DNA of 64,000 nucleotides from Mytilisepta virgata (lineage: Eukaryota; Mollusca; Bivalvia; Mytilida; Mytilidae). This document shows, one piece after another, positions 23,501 through 35,500 of the stretch. The position numbers and the translations under genes were made by a program. The notes beneath the pieces are model-generated. The model saw only the letters and a list, made by a program, of their open reading frames with translations, did not search any database and was not told the DNA's origin. Each line of letters begins with the position of its first letter. Positions within the stretch are counted from its first letter, which is position 1. The stretch is from the NCBI GenBank assembly GCA_028015205.1, contig CM051511.1:8060001-8124000 (forward strand). Reading direction: 5' to 3'.

Positions 23501-26500
23501 ATTTTTAGCCACTATAGGAGAGACTTTATCCATCCGTACCAACTTTGCTGCGATATTGATGAAAAAATATCGGAAAGGAAGTTAACGCGATCGGAGGAAA
23601 AAAAAACAATCGGAAAGAAAGGTAACGCTTTGAAAATGTTGGGCCTTCCTATTGAGAGATAATCCTCACGAGGTGAAAGGTAACCGCGGGATAAAATGAA
23701 GCTGGAACTACTGTAACACAGTAGTCTCAGAATCAAGGATGAGCTCAATGATTACGTCCGGTGAAAATAATGTAGCTAATAACAGTTGGGACGTGATAAC
23801 AAAGTCAACTTGATACCGAGACTGACCTTAATTTAACCAATATAGGAATCGGGAAATAAAATAATTTAGCCAATAACAGTTGGGCATGACTATTGCAGTA
23901 TGATACAGAAGTCATTGATACCGAGGCTGACCTTAATTTAGCAAATCGCAATTGTGAAATATATATAGCTGATCTAAATTAGCCCGTTTCACCAGTATTT
24001 TCTTATTATAGGGTATATAATAATAATGAAAATTTGTCAGAAATACGTATTATTAAATAAACTTATAGGTTCTGTACTTTTTGCTTTATGGTATGTGAAG
24101 CAAAAACACAAGCACCAGAAGGACATTAAGAATCTAACACCGGTGCAAGTGCGAGATAAGGAAATCTCAGACGCCCTTCCGAGTAAGAGAACGATCAATC
24201 TTACCCAAGGGTGTCTGAGATTTCCTTATCTCGCACAAGCATAACCGATGTTTGATTCTTTTTCTCACTTTGTTTGCGATAAAAATAGTGAGGGGATTGA
24301 CACTGATCAGCTGTTCGTGACGAAAAGCTATGCGCAGGAATATGCCGTATCACACAGGTAAATGAACGATTTGCACAGTGAAATGTGATTTGAAAAACGA
24401 AGTTCAAAAACAAATTGTAGCTTGTAATAATTATTTTAAAGATACAATGTCATAACAAAAAATTTTCAATTCATCTAAACAATGAAATATGGCTAAAAAC
24501 ATTTGAATAACACTGTTATATTGACGGTCAAGGTCAGTACTTTCAATTTCTTTGTTCTTTGTTTACTGACCTTTTACGATGGTAAAAATGGTGGAAGAAA
24601 GCTTTATTCGATACCTTTTGGGTTTTTAGGCAATTTGGAATTTGTTTGAAAACGTATGAAGAAAGAGGATATCGATATTAGTCATAACACACACCGACAC
24701 TTTGTTGATAGTTTTTTACGGGAAACCCCAGGTGTTTTGTCTCAACCCATGGGCGAGATAAGGAAATCTAACATCGGCAAAAATTACAATTGTCTTGTCC
24801 AAAAAAATGAGAAAATAGTTTCACAATATTTTCACAAATTTTCCAATGGAGTTATACGTGATTACGGAACAGAAATGACACCGCAAAAACGTTGAAAGTC
24901 CGTATAAAGCTTCTTCAATTTCAACTTCCCAACTAACTATGAGTGGACAGGGGCCTTTCCAGAATCTTTTGTTTAAATGTGCGACGTGCTTTAGCACGAA
25001 ATATACGAACATTACTGAGACTGTCAGAGGTTGGATTCATGTTGAACCGTCGTTGGCCTTTTTTCTGTGTTTCTTAGCTTCCTCATAGTCGTCATCGAAC
25101 CAGGGTTTGCTTGAATTTTTTGGATTTGTCGAGGTTTTAGGAATGGTCCTCTCGGCTATCAAAACTAACGTTTCATTAAATTAAAAACTGGATTAATAAC
25201 ATAATTAAAAGTTTCTTTCTTCAGTTCATCTCGACAGAGTTGCTCGAAACACTCCCTATTACCGACAGGGGTTTGCGACACACGGCAAACATGTCGTCTC
25301 TTTAGGGACCTCTTACGCCAAGCCGAGGAGATGTGGGCCTATTCTATTGTGTCCCCGGGACCCACACGGGGTGAACATAACTTATATCTCTATTGTAGTG
25401 GAAAACTGCGTTCTTATGATGATATTTTAAATAAATTTTTTGCGAAAAATATCGGTCAATAATTCATATTTTTCAACCTAGAAGTAGATTGACAAAGCCT
25501 AATCTCTAAATATGCGAGGGTATACCTCCACATAATAGAGTACATCCAAAATGCTACAACGGTTATATTAAAGATGAAATACATTTCCTTCTAAATTGCA
25601 ATTCATTTGACATAGAGAGAAGAATTTTGGCGATGTGAATTAGTAATAATTGTGTAAATGTTAAATAAGAGGGAGAGATACCATTTCACAACAAGCCCAT
25701 AATATCCTCTACGTCTCTGGGGATGACATAAACTCATTTAAAAGTTCTAGGCCATACCTACATCTCATACAATGACCGTTAATTGAGGAGTTATCATTTC
25801 GGAACAAGTTCAGAATTCCCCCTACGCCTCTGCGGATTAAAACGTAGTTTGTACAAAAGGTCTACGCCATACCTATCTCTAATACAATGGCCACTAATAA
25901 AACTCTACTGCTAAAGGTTGGCCAAAATTTTCAAATAGGTCCATATCACGGTTTTCACTGTACCTGGCTGAGAGATATACCATTTCGCAACAAGTCCAGA
26001 ATTCCCCCTACGCCTCTAGGGGTAACAATCCGTAGTTTTTCCGAAAGGTCTAGGCCATACCTACTTCTGATACAATGGTCGTTAATTAGAATCGATTGCT
26101 AAGGGCTAGCCCAAGTTTCAAAGTAGGTCTATATCAATCTCAACCTCCCATCTAACTACGGTGGACAGAGCGGAGCAAGGCAAAAAATGTTTTGGTCCTT
26201 TTTTTTGCTAAAAAAACATAAAATAATTGTGAAATGCACCAATGTAACGGTTCCTGACTTGGAGCATGTATATTTTATAGTTAAAGTGTCAGGGTTTGAT
26301 ATTTTTTATGCCGAATTCTCTCCATTAATTGTCTATGGTATATTAAAATGATTGGATGGATCTTAACAACAGTAGACCAATAACGAGAAATTCCAAATTC
26401 TAGGGTATAAGGCGTTACTTAACACCAGAGTACGTGTTTAATTAATGAATCTGATAAATTGCCATATTCAATGCAATATAAGCGGATTACGATAGTCTTT

Positions 26501-29500
26501 TTTTAAAGGGGGGCGTACGCCCATTACGCCCTTACCTGGACCCACCCCTGGTGGCCGTTCATGTCAAAATAAAGATACTTCCATCATGATGTTTTCCATC
26601 GTGATGGTTTTAACAAGTATCGCGATGCGTTTGACAAGTATCATGATACTTGTGAAAAGCATTGTGATACTTGTTAAAAGTATCATGATACAAGTCTTAA
26701 GTATCAGATTAAGGTTAAAGCATCATATGGAACAGCAATAAGGAAGGTTATATACGACGATAACCAACCAAATTGTCTCTTATTTCTATCTTTGAAATCT
26801 TACGATATCTGTACGTATTCCTAACCTCCAATATAGGAGATCGAGATACATTTGTAACGTTATTTCATTTCACGGGAAATTCCAATCGACATTTTGTAGT
26901 TAGTAGTTTGTAGTTAGCGTTCGTATACCATGGACAGGTACTCAGAACTTGTGCGAAGAAGTTTAGGTCGAATCAGCGCCCAGATTGAAGAAGAAGACAG
27001 AGAGGACGACGACTTCACAATAATTAGTTAACATGAGATCCCGACATGTCGACAAGGTGTCAACCAATATATTCATATTCAACGGGTATGCAACCAATAG
27101 TAACAACGTGTATATATCCATCTAATATAGAGGAAAATGTAAATCCAACTAAACATACAATGCAGGTTCAACTAAATGGTCACGAAGTATCAAAAAGCCT
27201 GCGCCTGATATCCCCATATAAACCAAACCAACCAACGATCTCTAAACAAAATGGACCAATTATGGGGGATAATAAACAATTCAAATCTGGTAATCGTACA
27301 TCGGCCAGCAGCAAGATGAATGTGACAGATAATAACCAATCCAACCAATCAAAACAACAAAGAAATCAAGAGCAATCAAAAGTCCAACGCATCGAAAAAC
27401 AACAACAGCAGAAATGTTTTTTAGCCATTCCAAGCCTCAACAAGGTGCCCCCAGACCCGGTTCATATAATAACAGAACTGTCGATGCCACGAAACTAAAA
27501 ATACCAACATGCAATATAAAAGGTGGCAAGTCAAACAAGGAATATATATTTAAACTAGCTAGACATCAAACTGTCCTCTGTATCCACGAACATTGGTTAT
27601 GGTCATTTGAGAGAGACTTTATTGATAAAGCTGTACCACACATGGTTAATTTTACTAGATGCCATGACTGTGATGATCAAATTACTAACTTTCAGATACA
27701 AAGAGATAGAGGTGTGGTCTCAATTCTTTGGCCGAATGAATGGGACCAATATACCAAAAAATTAGATGATGGGAACAATAGAATAATAGCTGTAGAGGTT
27801 CAAACTGTTAATAAACCAACAATTATAATTAATGCATATATGCCTACAAAAATGGTAAACTTTGATTTTGAATACCATCTAAATATTATGAAACTCACTC
27901 CATTGTTATTTGCGGTGACATGAATGGAACAATACAGCAGTGCAGAAACAATAGTCACGACAAAACGCTCAAAGCATTTTTTGAAAGAAATAATTTATAC
28001 CTACATATGGACGTGGGTTTTATACAAACCTATCAACACCCCGACGGTAAAGCCTCATCTCAAATAGACCATATCTTTACCAACAATGATATCCTGGATT
28101 CATCAACTGTTATCCAGCATGATCAATGCAATACAATTAGTAAGAGCCATACAGTTTACAAATTTATGTGGGGCAAAATAGACAAGAAATCCTATAGATC
28201 AATAATCAATTTTCCACTGCCCAGAACGAATGGCATGAATGGGTTTAGCATTGGTTTAGCTTCAAAAGAACATTGCGCCCTTGCGATTTCGACTTGTATC
28301 ATAATACTTTTAACTTCCATCATGATGCTTTTGACTCTCATCGTGATGCTTTTAATCTCTGTCATGATGCATTTGACTTCCATTGCGATGCTTTTAACTT
28401 CCATTGGGGGGATGGGGTACGGGAATATATGGAATGCTTGAACAAATGTCGTATCGGGCGAGGCGTCAGCCGAGACAGGATACGACATTTTTTCAGACAC
28501 TTCGTATATTCCCGTATCCCTCCTGTAACTGACTGTGTAGCGAATTTTGCCAGGTGATGAAATTTTCAAATGAGGAATTTCTTAGATTAAGGCCTGTAGT
28601 GTTTTTTTTTCTTTTGATTTTTGTGGGATGGAAAAAAGCAAAACTAATATTATAACCTTTAAAACAATTTGTTAACAGAAAATATGAAAACGAATCACGT
28701 GATTTCAAGAAAGGGGGATACAATCATTAATAAGGACACTTTGTAGACAATGGAAAGACAGTATTTATAATAGAGTCGGGTTAAATCTTACTCTCAGGTG
28801 TCCAAGATTCCCTTATCTTGCACTTTCACTGGGTTGGATTCAAAATTCCTCGCTAGTGTCAATGGAACTTGTATCTTGCTTTTATAGATAACGTCAGCTT
28901 TTTAAAAAAAAAATATTCGGTGTAAGTAACTCTCTATGCGGAAAAAAAAAGAAATACATTATGATATTGTTGCTTTTATCATGTTTATTATAGATCAACA
29001 ATGTGATGACATTGCCATCATTGGAGCTGGGATTGCGGGCACATACGCTGGATGGAGACTACGGAATCAGTCTAAAAGAATTAACATATATGAATTTTCT
29101 AATCGTGTTGGAGGAAAACTGTATACCCTGAATTTTCCCGGCATTCCGGATATCAACGTTGAACTTGCTGCAATGAGGTTTTATCCGGAAAGTAAGGCAA
29201 TGTTTTTTTCAATTTTTGTTATTGTTTTATTGCGTTCATTGATTTTGCTAGGTAATACAAGTTTCAATATACATGTAACACACAACCTTTCAAGAGAATA
29301 CTATGCATTATAAGGATCGGTTGCTCAAACATAGTAAATAAGATAATCGTTAAGCTAAGATTCATCTAAACCAATAAACAAATATGGCTGCGCTTCCATC
29401 GCTAATTTCAAAGGATAACTGCAACCATATACATAAAAGATAAATGCTTTTTTCCTTTAGAAAATTTCATACAATTTTGATTTTTGATGTTTTTCTTACC

Positions 29501-32500
29501 TGTCTCAGTCGTACTGAAAATAAATAAAATTGTGTAAAACTTGTGAAATATTCACGTCAGATAACATTCTCGATCGTTACGGGAAACAATGTACCCAGTT
29601 TATGACAGAGGTACAATGTAACTGATTAATAAAAGAGTATGTAAAATCAATAATTAAATGGAAAGTTCTGAATGTATTTTATATAATTTGGCGTTATCTG
29701 GAGAGAAAAAAAGAACATCAAATCCAGGCAGATAAAAAAAGTAAATTCTATGAATGAGGAAATGCACTCAGGGTTTTTACACCTTGGTGCAGTTACATTT
29801 CAATTAAGATACTTTTCTGAAGTACAGTTTAAGCTGTGAATATTATAAATTTAGTGATGTAAACACTGTCATACTTGACAGTTGGTTCTCAGGAACCTAA
29901 AACTGAGAGCTATCATTAATTTCGTTTCTTGCTAATCGCCTTCTTTATAATCTCCCTTCAGTTTCACTAGTATAAAGTTTGTCTACAACACCAGCCCTCA
30001 ATAACCGCTAGCCCACAATAAAAATGGTTTGTTCGCCGATTTGGCTTGAATAATCCTCGATGTATCTCTTATATAAGTTACACAGCATTATACATACATA
30101 TCGATGTACTTTACAAATGTGGTTTCTTTGACGTCCGCGTTTTCAGAAATATTTACAAAAATCAAAACAAAAAATAAAATCAAATTAAAGAAAGAAAAAA
30201 AAAGAAAAAATATCTTTTCAGCAGTACTTCTAATCTAATATGTGTCCAAACTTAATGCCATTGAACGGAATATGGTGCGACATGGTACCTCTCAGCCAGA
30301 TACAAAGAAAACCGCGGAAGCTCTTTCTGAACAAAGCAGTGAAATATTTTTCAGATCTGAAAGAAAATAAGAAAGATTCAGCATAAATTTGGACATAAAG
30401 CAAACATGTTTATTTCAATGAATAAAAACAAAAAAGTTTTGATCGTACAAGCGATCGACATAAATTTAACAATATGTTTTTATCAGCACCCCAGTCAGTG
30501 TTGAAAACAACTTTTAAAATATCCAATGCTTTCAAGCATTTCGCTTTAAGCATTTTGATAAGGGGTAGAAAGGTAAGTTTATTGTCAAACAGAATACCTA
30601 GAAATTTTTGTTTCTTTGACCACTTTAATCGGAGAATTATAAATTTTTAGTTCGGGGTCCAAATGCATATTTCGTTTATTGCATACTGTTTTGGAGTTGG
30701 AAAATTTAAAAACATTTTCCATAGCCCATTTTTCAATTTTATTTAAAGACAGCCGTAGTTGTCTTTCAATATTGTTCATTTTTGTAGCCCCATAACATAT
30801 CAAAAAGTCATCTACATAGAGGGAGCCTTCAACATTTTGTTTTAATGTTTTAGCTAAACTGTTTATTTTTATACTAATAAAGTGGCGGAGAGAATACTTC
30901 CCCGAGGAACACCCATCTCTTGTTCAAAAGGGTCAGACATAGTCATGTTAACCTTTACCTTGAACTGTCTGTCTGAAAGAAAATTTTCAATGAAGGTGGA
31001 TAACCTACCTTTCAACCCCATGTCATTTAAGTCTTTTAAAATGCCATATTTCCATGTGGTGTCGTAGGCTTTTGCCAGATCGAAAAAGACGGACACCACA
31101 TGTTCACCTTTAGCAAACCCGTTGCGTATAAAGGATTCGAAGCGAACAAGATGATCGAACGTGCTTTTGCCTTGTTGGAACCCACGCTGTATATTGGACA
31201 GGAGGCCATTCGCCTCTAGGAACCAGACAGGGTGGTCGTTGATCATCCGTTCCATTGTCTTTCAAACGCAACTTGTGAGGGCAATCGGCCGATAATTCGA
31301 CGGTTCAAAATGATCCTTCCCAGGTTTTGGAATAGGGATAACTGTGGGAAGTTTCCAAATGGAAGGCAAGTCGCCAGTTTCCCTTACATTATTAAGAAGA
31401 TCTAAAAGCGTTTTAAGAGAAGTGTCAGAAAGGTGTTTCAAAAGTTTATAGTGAATATCATCTGGGCCACATGCTGTGTCATGGGTTTTCGACAGAGAAA
31501 TTTACAGCTCATCCAAACAAAAAGGGCGGTTGTAATCTTCTAAATTGTTTGATTTAAATTTGAGTTTATTTTTCTCAGTTCGGTTTTTAATCCCTTGGAA
31601 TTCCTGGGAATAATTCAGCGAGAAAGAATGTTTTGAGAAGGTTTCACCGAGTTTATTCGAGATATCATTTTCTGAAGCCAAAAGAGTTTGGCCATCTTTT
31701 AAGTGGTGAAGATTGGTCTTTCCGTTAATTTTTTTGATAAAATTCCAGACTTTATTCATAGGTTTATGAGAGTTTATTTTAGAGACGAAGTTTTGCTAAG
31801 ACTTGCGCCTCTTTTGTTTAAATTTGCGACGTGCTTTAGTACGAAATATACGAACATTACAGAGATTGTCAGAGGTTGGATTCATGTTGAACCGTCGTTG
31901 GCCTTTTTTCTGTGTTTCTTAGCTTCCTCACAGTCGTCATCGAACCAGGGTTTGCTTGGATTTTTTTTGATTTGTCAAGGTTTTAGGAATGGTCCTCTCT
32001 GCTATCAATACTAACGTTTCATTAAATTTAAGAACTGGATTTATAACATTATTAAAAGTTTCTTTCTTCAGTTCATCTCGACAGAGTTGCTCGAACAAAG
32101 GCCAATTGGCCTTGTCAAATTTCCAGCGAGCAACTCTCTCTGATGACGTGGGAAATAAATTTTCCAAAATAATTGGAAAGTGGTCGCTACCACACAAATC
32201 ATCATGGACTCGCCATGAAAAATCCAGTAATAACGAAGGGTCACAAATAGTTAGATAGATAGCCGAGTAAGAATCATTTCCCGGATGGAGATATTATCTG
32301 AGCCATCGTTAAAAATGCACAAACCTTCTTGGTCTAAGAAGTCTTCAACTTTTTTCCCCTTATCATTTTGGGAGTTACTACCCCATATTAGACTTTGGGC
32401 GTTAAAATCGCCCATAAGGAGAAAGGGGGCTTGCAACTGATCTGTTAAAGATTTAAGTTGATTTATTTCTAAGGACGTATTAGGGGGAAGATAGACAGAA

Positions 32501-35500
32501 CACAATGTTATAGTTTTTTGAAGGGAGAGTTTAACAGCAACTGCTTGTAATTCGGTATTAAGTTTTATTTGACTATGTATAATACCATTTTTAACCAGGA
32601 TTGATGAACCGCCATCGTGTCTTTCATCCTTTTTAACTTGAGTGCTTTAAATCGAGTAATTTTTAATGTTTACATTATCGTTTTCTTTTAAATGTATTTC
32701 CTGAAGACAAAAGGCAACTGGAAGGAAAGCTTGTACAAGTAACGATAGCTCTATTATGCTAATTTTTAAACCCCGTCAATTCCATTGTATTATGTTGTTC
32801 ATTTTGTTGGAGGACGGATTGGAGAGTAGTTCTTCTTTGTATGTTCACGCGAAGAACGTCTGAGTCGTCCATCCGAAGCTCTGGAGTCAGTAACTGGGCG
32901 TGTTGAATCCACAGATGGTACTATTGGACCCCCCCCCCCCCCCCGATCGGAACCGTTTATCCGGCCATCCGGGAACACTCCCTATTACCGACGCGGGTCT
33001 CTTTAAGGGCCTCTTACGCCAAGCCGAGGAGATGTGGGCCTATTCTATTGTTTCCCCGAGACCCACACGGGGTGAACATAACTTATATCTCTATTGTAGT
33101 GGTAAACTGCGTTCTTATGATGATATTTTAAATAAATTTGTTGCGAAAAATATCGTCAATAATTCATATTTTTCAACCTAGAAGTAGATTGACAAAGCCT
33201 AATCTTTAAATACGCCAGGGTATACCTCCACATAATAGAGTACATCCAAAATCCTACAACGGTTATATTAAAGATGAAATACATTTCCTTCTAAATTGCA
33301 ATTCATTTGACATAGAGAGACGAAATTTGGCGATGTGAATTAGTAATAATTGTGTAAATGTTAATAAAGAGAGAGAGGTACTATTTCACAACAAGCCTAT
33401 TATATCCTCTACGTCTCTGGGGATGACAAACGGTAAACGCATTTAAAAGTTCTAGGCCATACCTACATCTCATACAATGACCGTTCATTGAGGGGTTATC
33501 ATTTCGGAATAAGTTCAAAATTTCCCCTACGCCTCAGCGGATTACAAACGTAGTTTGTACAAAAGGTCTAGGGCATACCTATCTCTAATACAATGGCCAC
33601 TAATAAAACTCTATTGCTAAGGGTTGGCCAAAATTTTCAAATAGGTCCATATCACGGTTTTCACTGTACCTGGCTGAGAGATATAACATTTCGCAACAAG
33701 TCCAGAATTCCCCCTACGCCTCTAGGGGTAATAATCGGTATTTTGTCAGAAAGGTCTAGGCCATACCTACCTCTGATACAATGGTCGTTAATTAGACTCG
33801 ATTGCTAAGGGCTAGCCCAAGTTTCAAAGTAGGTCCATATCACGGTTTTCCTTGTATCTGGCTGAGAGGTACCATTTCGCAACAAGTCCCTAATTTTCCA
33901 TACGCATCTAGGGATGAAACTAGGTAGTTTGTACAAAGGGTCTAGGTCATACCTTCCTCTGATACAATGGCCGTTAATTATACTCGATTGCTAAGGGCTG
34001 ACCCAAGTTTCAAAGTAGGTCTGTATCACGGTTTTCCTTGTATTTGGCTGAGAGTTTCCATTTCGCAAAAAGTCCATAATTTCCCATACGCCTCTAGGGG
34101 TGACAAACGGTAGTTTGTACGAAGGGTCTAGGACATACCTACCTCTGATACAATGGCCGTTAATTAGACTCGATTTCTAGGGCTGGCCCAAGTTTCCAAG
34201 TATCCATATCACGATTTTCCTTGTATCTGCCTGAGAGATACCATTTCGCAAGAAGTTCAGAATTTCCCTTACGCCTCTAGGTGTGACAAACGGTAGTTTG
34301 TACGAAAGGTCTAGGCCATATCTACCTCTGATACAATGGCCGTTAATTAGACTCGATTTCTAAGGGCTGTCCCTAGTTTCCAAATAGGTCCATATCACGG
34401 TGTTCCTTGTATCTGGCAGAGGTACCATTTCGCATCATAATTCTGTTCATTGGCATTAAGTTTTGACATATATTAGATTAGATGTATTGCTTAAAAGATT
34501 TTATTTTCTTATTTTTTTTTTTATTTTCTTTTTTTTTCCTTTTTTAATTTTTGTAAAACTTCTGAAAACGCGGACGTCAAAGAAATCACATTTGTAAAGT
34601 ACATTTTGTGTTTTATGAAAATCTTACTCGATATGTATGTATTATGCTGTGTAACGTATATTAGAGATACATCGCGGATTATTCAAGCCAAATTGATGAA
34701 CAAATCATTTTTATTGTCGGCTGTCTTATTGTGGGCTAGCGGTTATTGTGGGCTGGTACTGTAGACCAACTTCACTCTAGTTTCAGTTTCATTATAAATA
34801 TTATCAGAAAAAATATCTCTAAAGTCTTTTATGATTCCTATATCTGATTTTGGAATCTAGACTTTGATGAAGGCCATAAGTAAAGTCAAGAAATACCAAA
34901 GGGACATTCGAAGGAGAGAAAAATCGAAACAACTGACAAACTTCGGAGAACAACGAAGACAAGACCAATACAATACATACACTACAATTAAAAAATAAAA
35001 ACATATGAAAACATGGACCCCACCAGAGGTAGACTCAAATGCTCCGGAAGAGTAGCAGTCTTCCTTCAGGACACCCGCCATGCTGCCCATGTTAAATCCG
35101 GTATGAGGAAGGGATAATATCAATGGAACAGGTCCATTATCATTTGGGAAACTTTTTTTTCATACCTGTTAACCAAGTCATAAAACTTTAATAAGGATGA
35201 CTCCAACGAAGGAGCAACATACCCCTGTCTGAGCAACTTTTCTGTCAGGAATTAATTTATTATATGTGTAAGATAAATCCTTACATTTTGAAATTTAATT
35301 CTTACATCATCTTTTATTTAGCTCACAAATTGCTATACAATACAATTCGTGAATTGGGACTTCAAGTAGTGGATTTTAAACTTGGTTCAGGAGCATCACC
35401 AGACACCTTGATGTATGTACGTGGGGTCCATCTCAGAAATGATGAACTTGGTGGGAATAAAACACCTTTCAATCTTCGCCCGTCTGAACGCAAGCACGTT

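Larger units (their letters stand above)
20573..28993 (+). other. Oxidase intron 1 (8.4 kb)
   Basis: Starts GTAAGC and ends TTTATTATAG. It holds foldback elements, tandem and inverted arrays, a rearranged repeat copy and an endonuclease fragment, all listed separately. Between these, 20573-21370, 21541-22590 and 22615-23030 show no recognisable feature apart from AT-rich sequence. Confidence 0.75.
29966..34781. mobile_element. 4.8-kb long-TIR composite element, Mutator-like
   Basis: Terminal inverted repeats of about 350 bp (left 29966-30314) and 380 bp (right 34398-34781) share phrases such as AATAACCGCTAGCCCACAAT, TTTGGCTTGAATAATCC, CATACATATCGA and TTTCTTTGACGTCCGCGTTT. A 9-bp duplication flanks them. 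Long TIRs with 9-bp duplications fit the Mutator superfamily. No transposase was recognised. The interior is a Jockey-like LINE fragment on the - strand (30430-32860), another LINE C-terminal fragment on the + strand (33000-33330) and a satellite of about 185 bp (33360-34435) whose unit includes the inner end of the TIR. It is therefore non-autonomous and carries foreign sequence, in the manner of Pack-MULEs. Confidence 0.82.
29192..35321 (+). other. Oxidase intron 2 (6.1 kb)
   Basis: Starts GTAAGG and ends TTTATTTAG. It is dominated by the terminal-inverted-repeat element at 29966-34781. The left 770 bp and the 35030-35320 stretch contain no recognised feature, although 35040-35250 reads like extension of a dispersed repeat. 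Confidence 0.8.

Noticed and set aside
28192..28569. 125-residue minus-strand frame with MEVKSIM repeats
   Set aside because: Created by the 21-bp minisatellite and the adjoining hairpin.
28936..28993. ATG before oxidase exon 2 as the true start
   Set aside because: The acceptor TTATTATAG lies between that ATG and the conserved fold, and exon 1 with a signal peptide fits in phase.
33360..34435. CRISPR-like array
   Set aside because: The whole 185-bp unit repeats with no unique spacers, and the setting is eukaryotic. It is a satellite.
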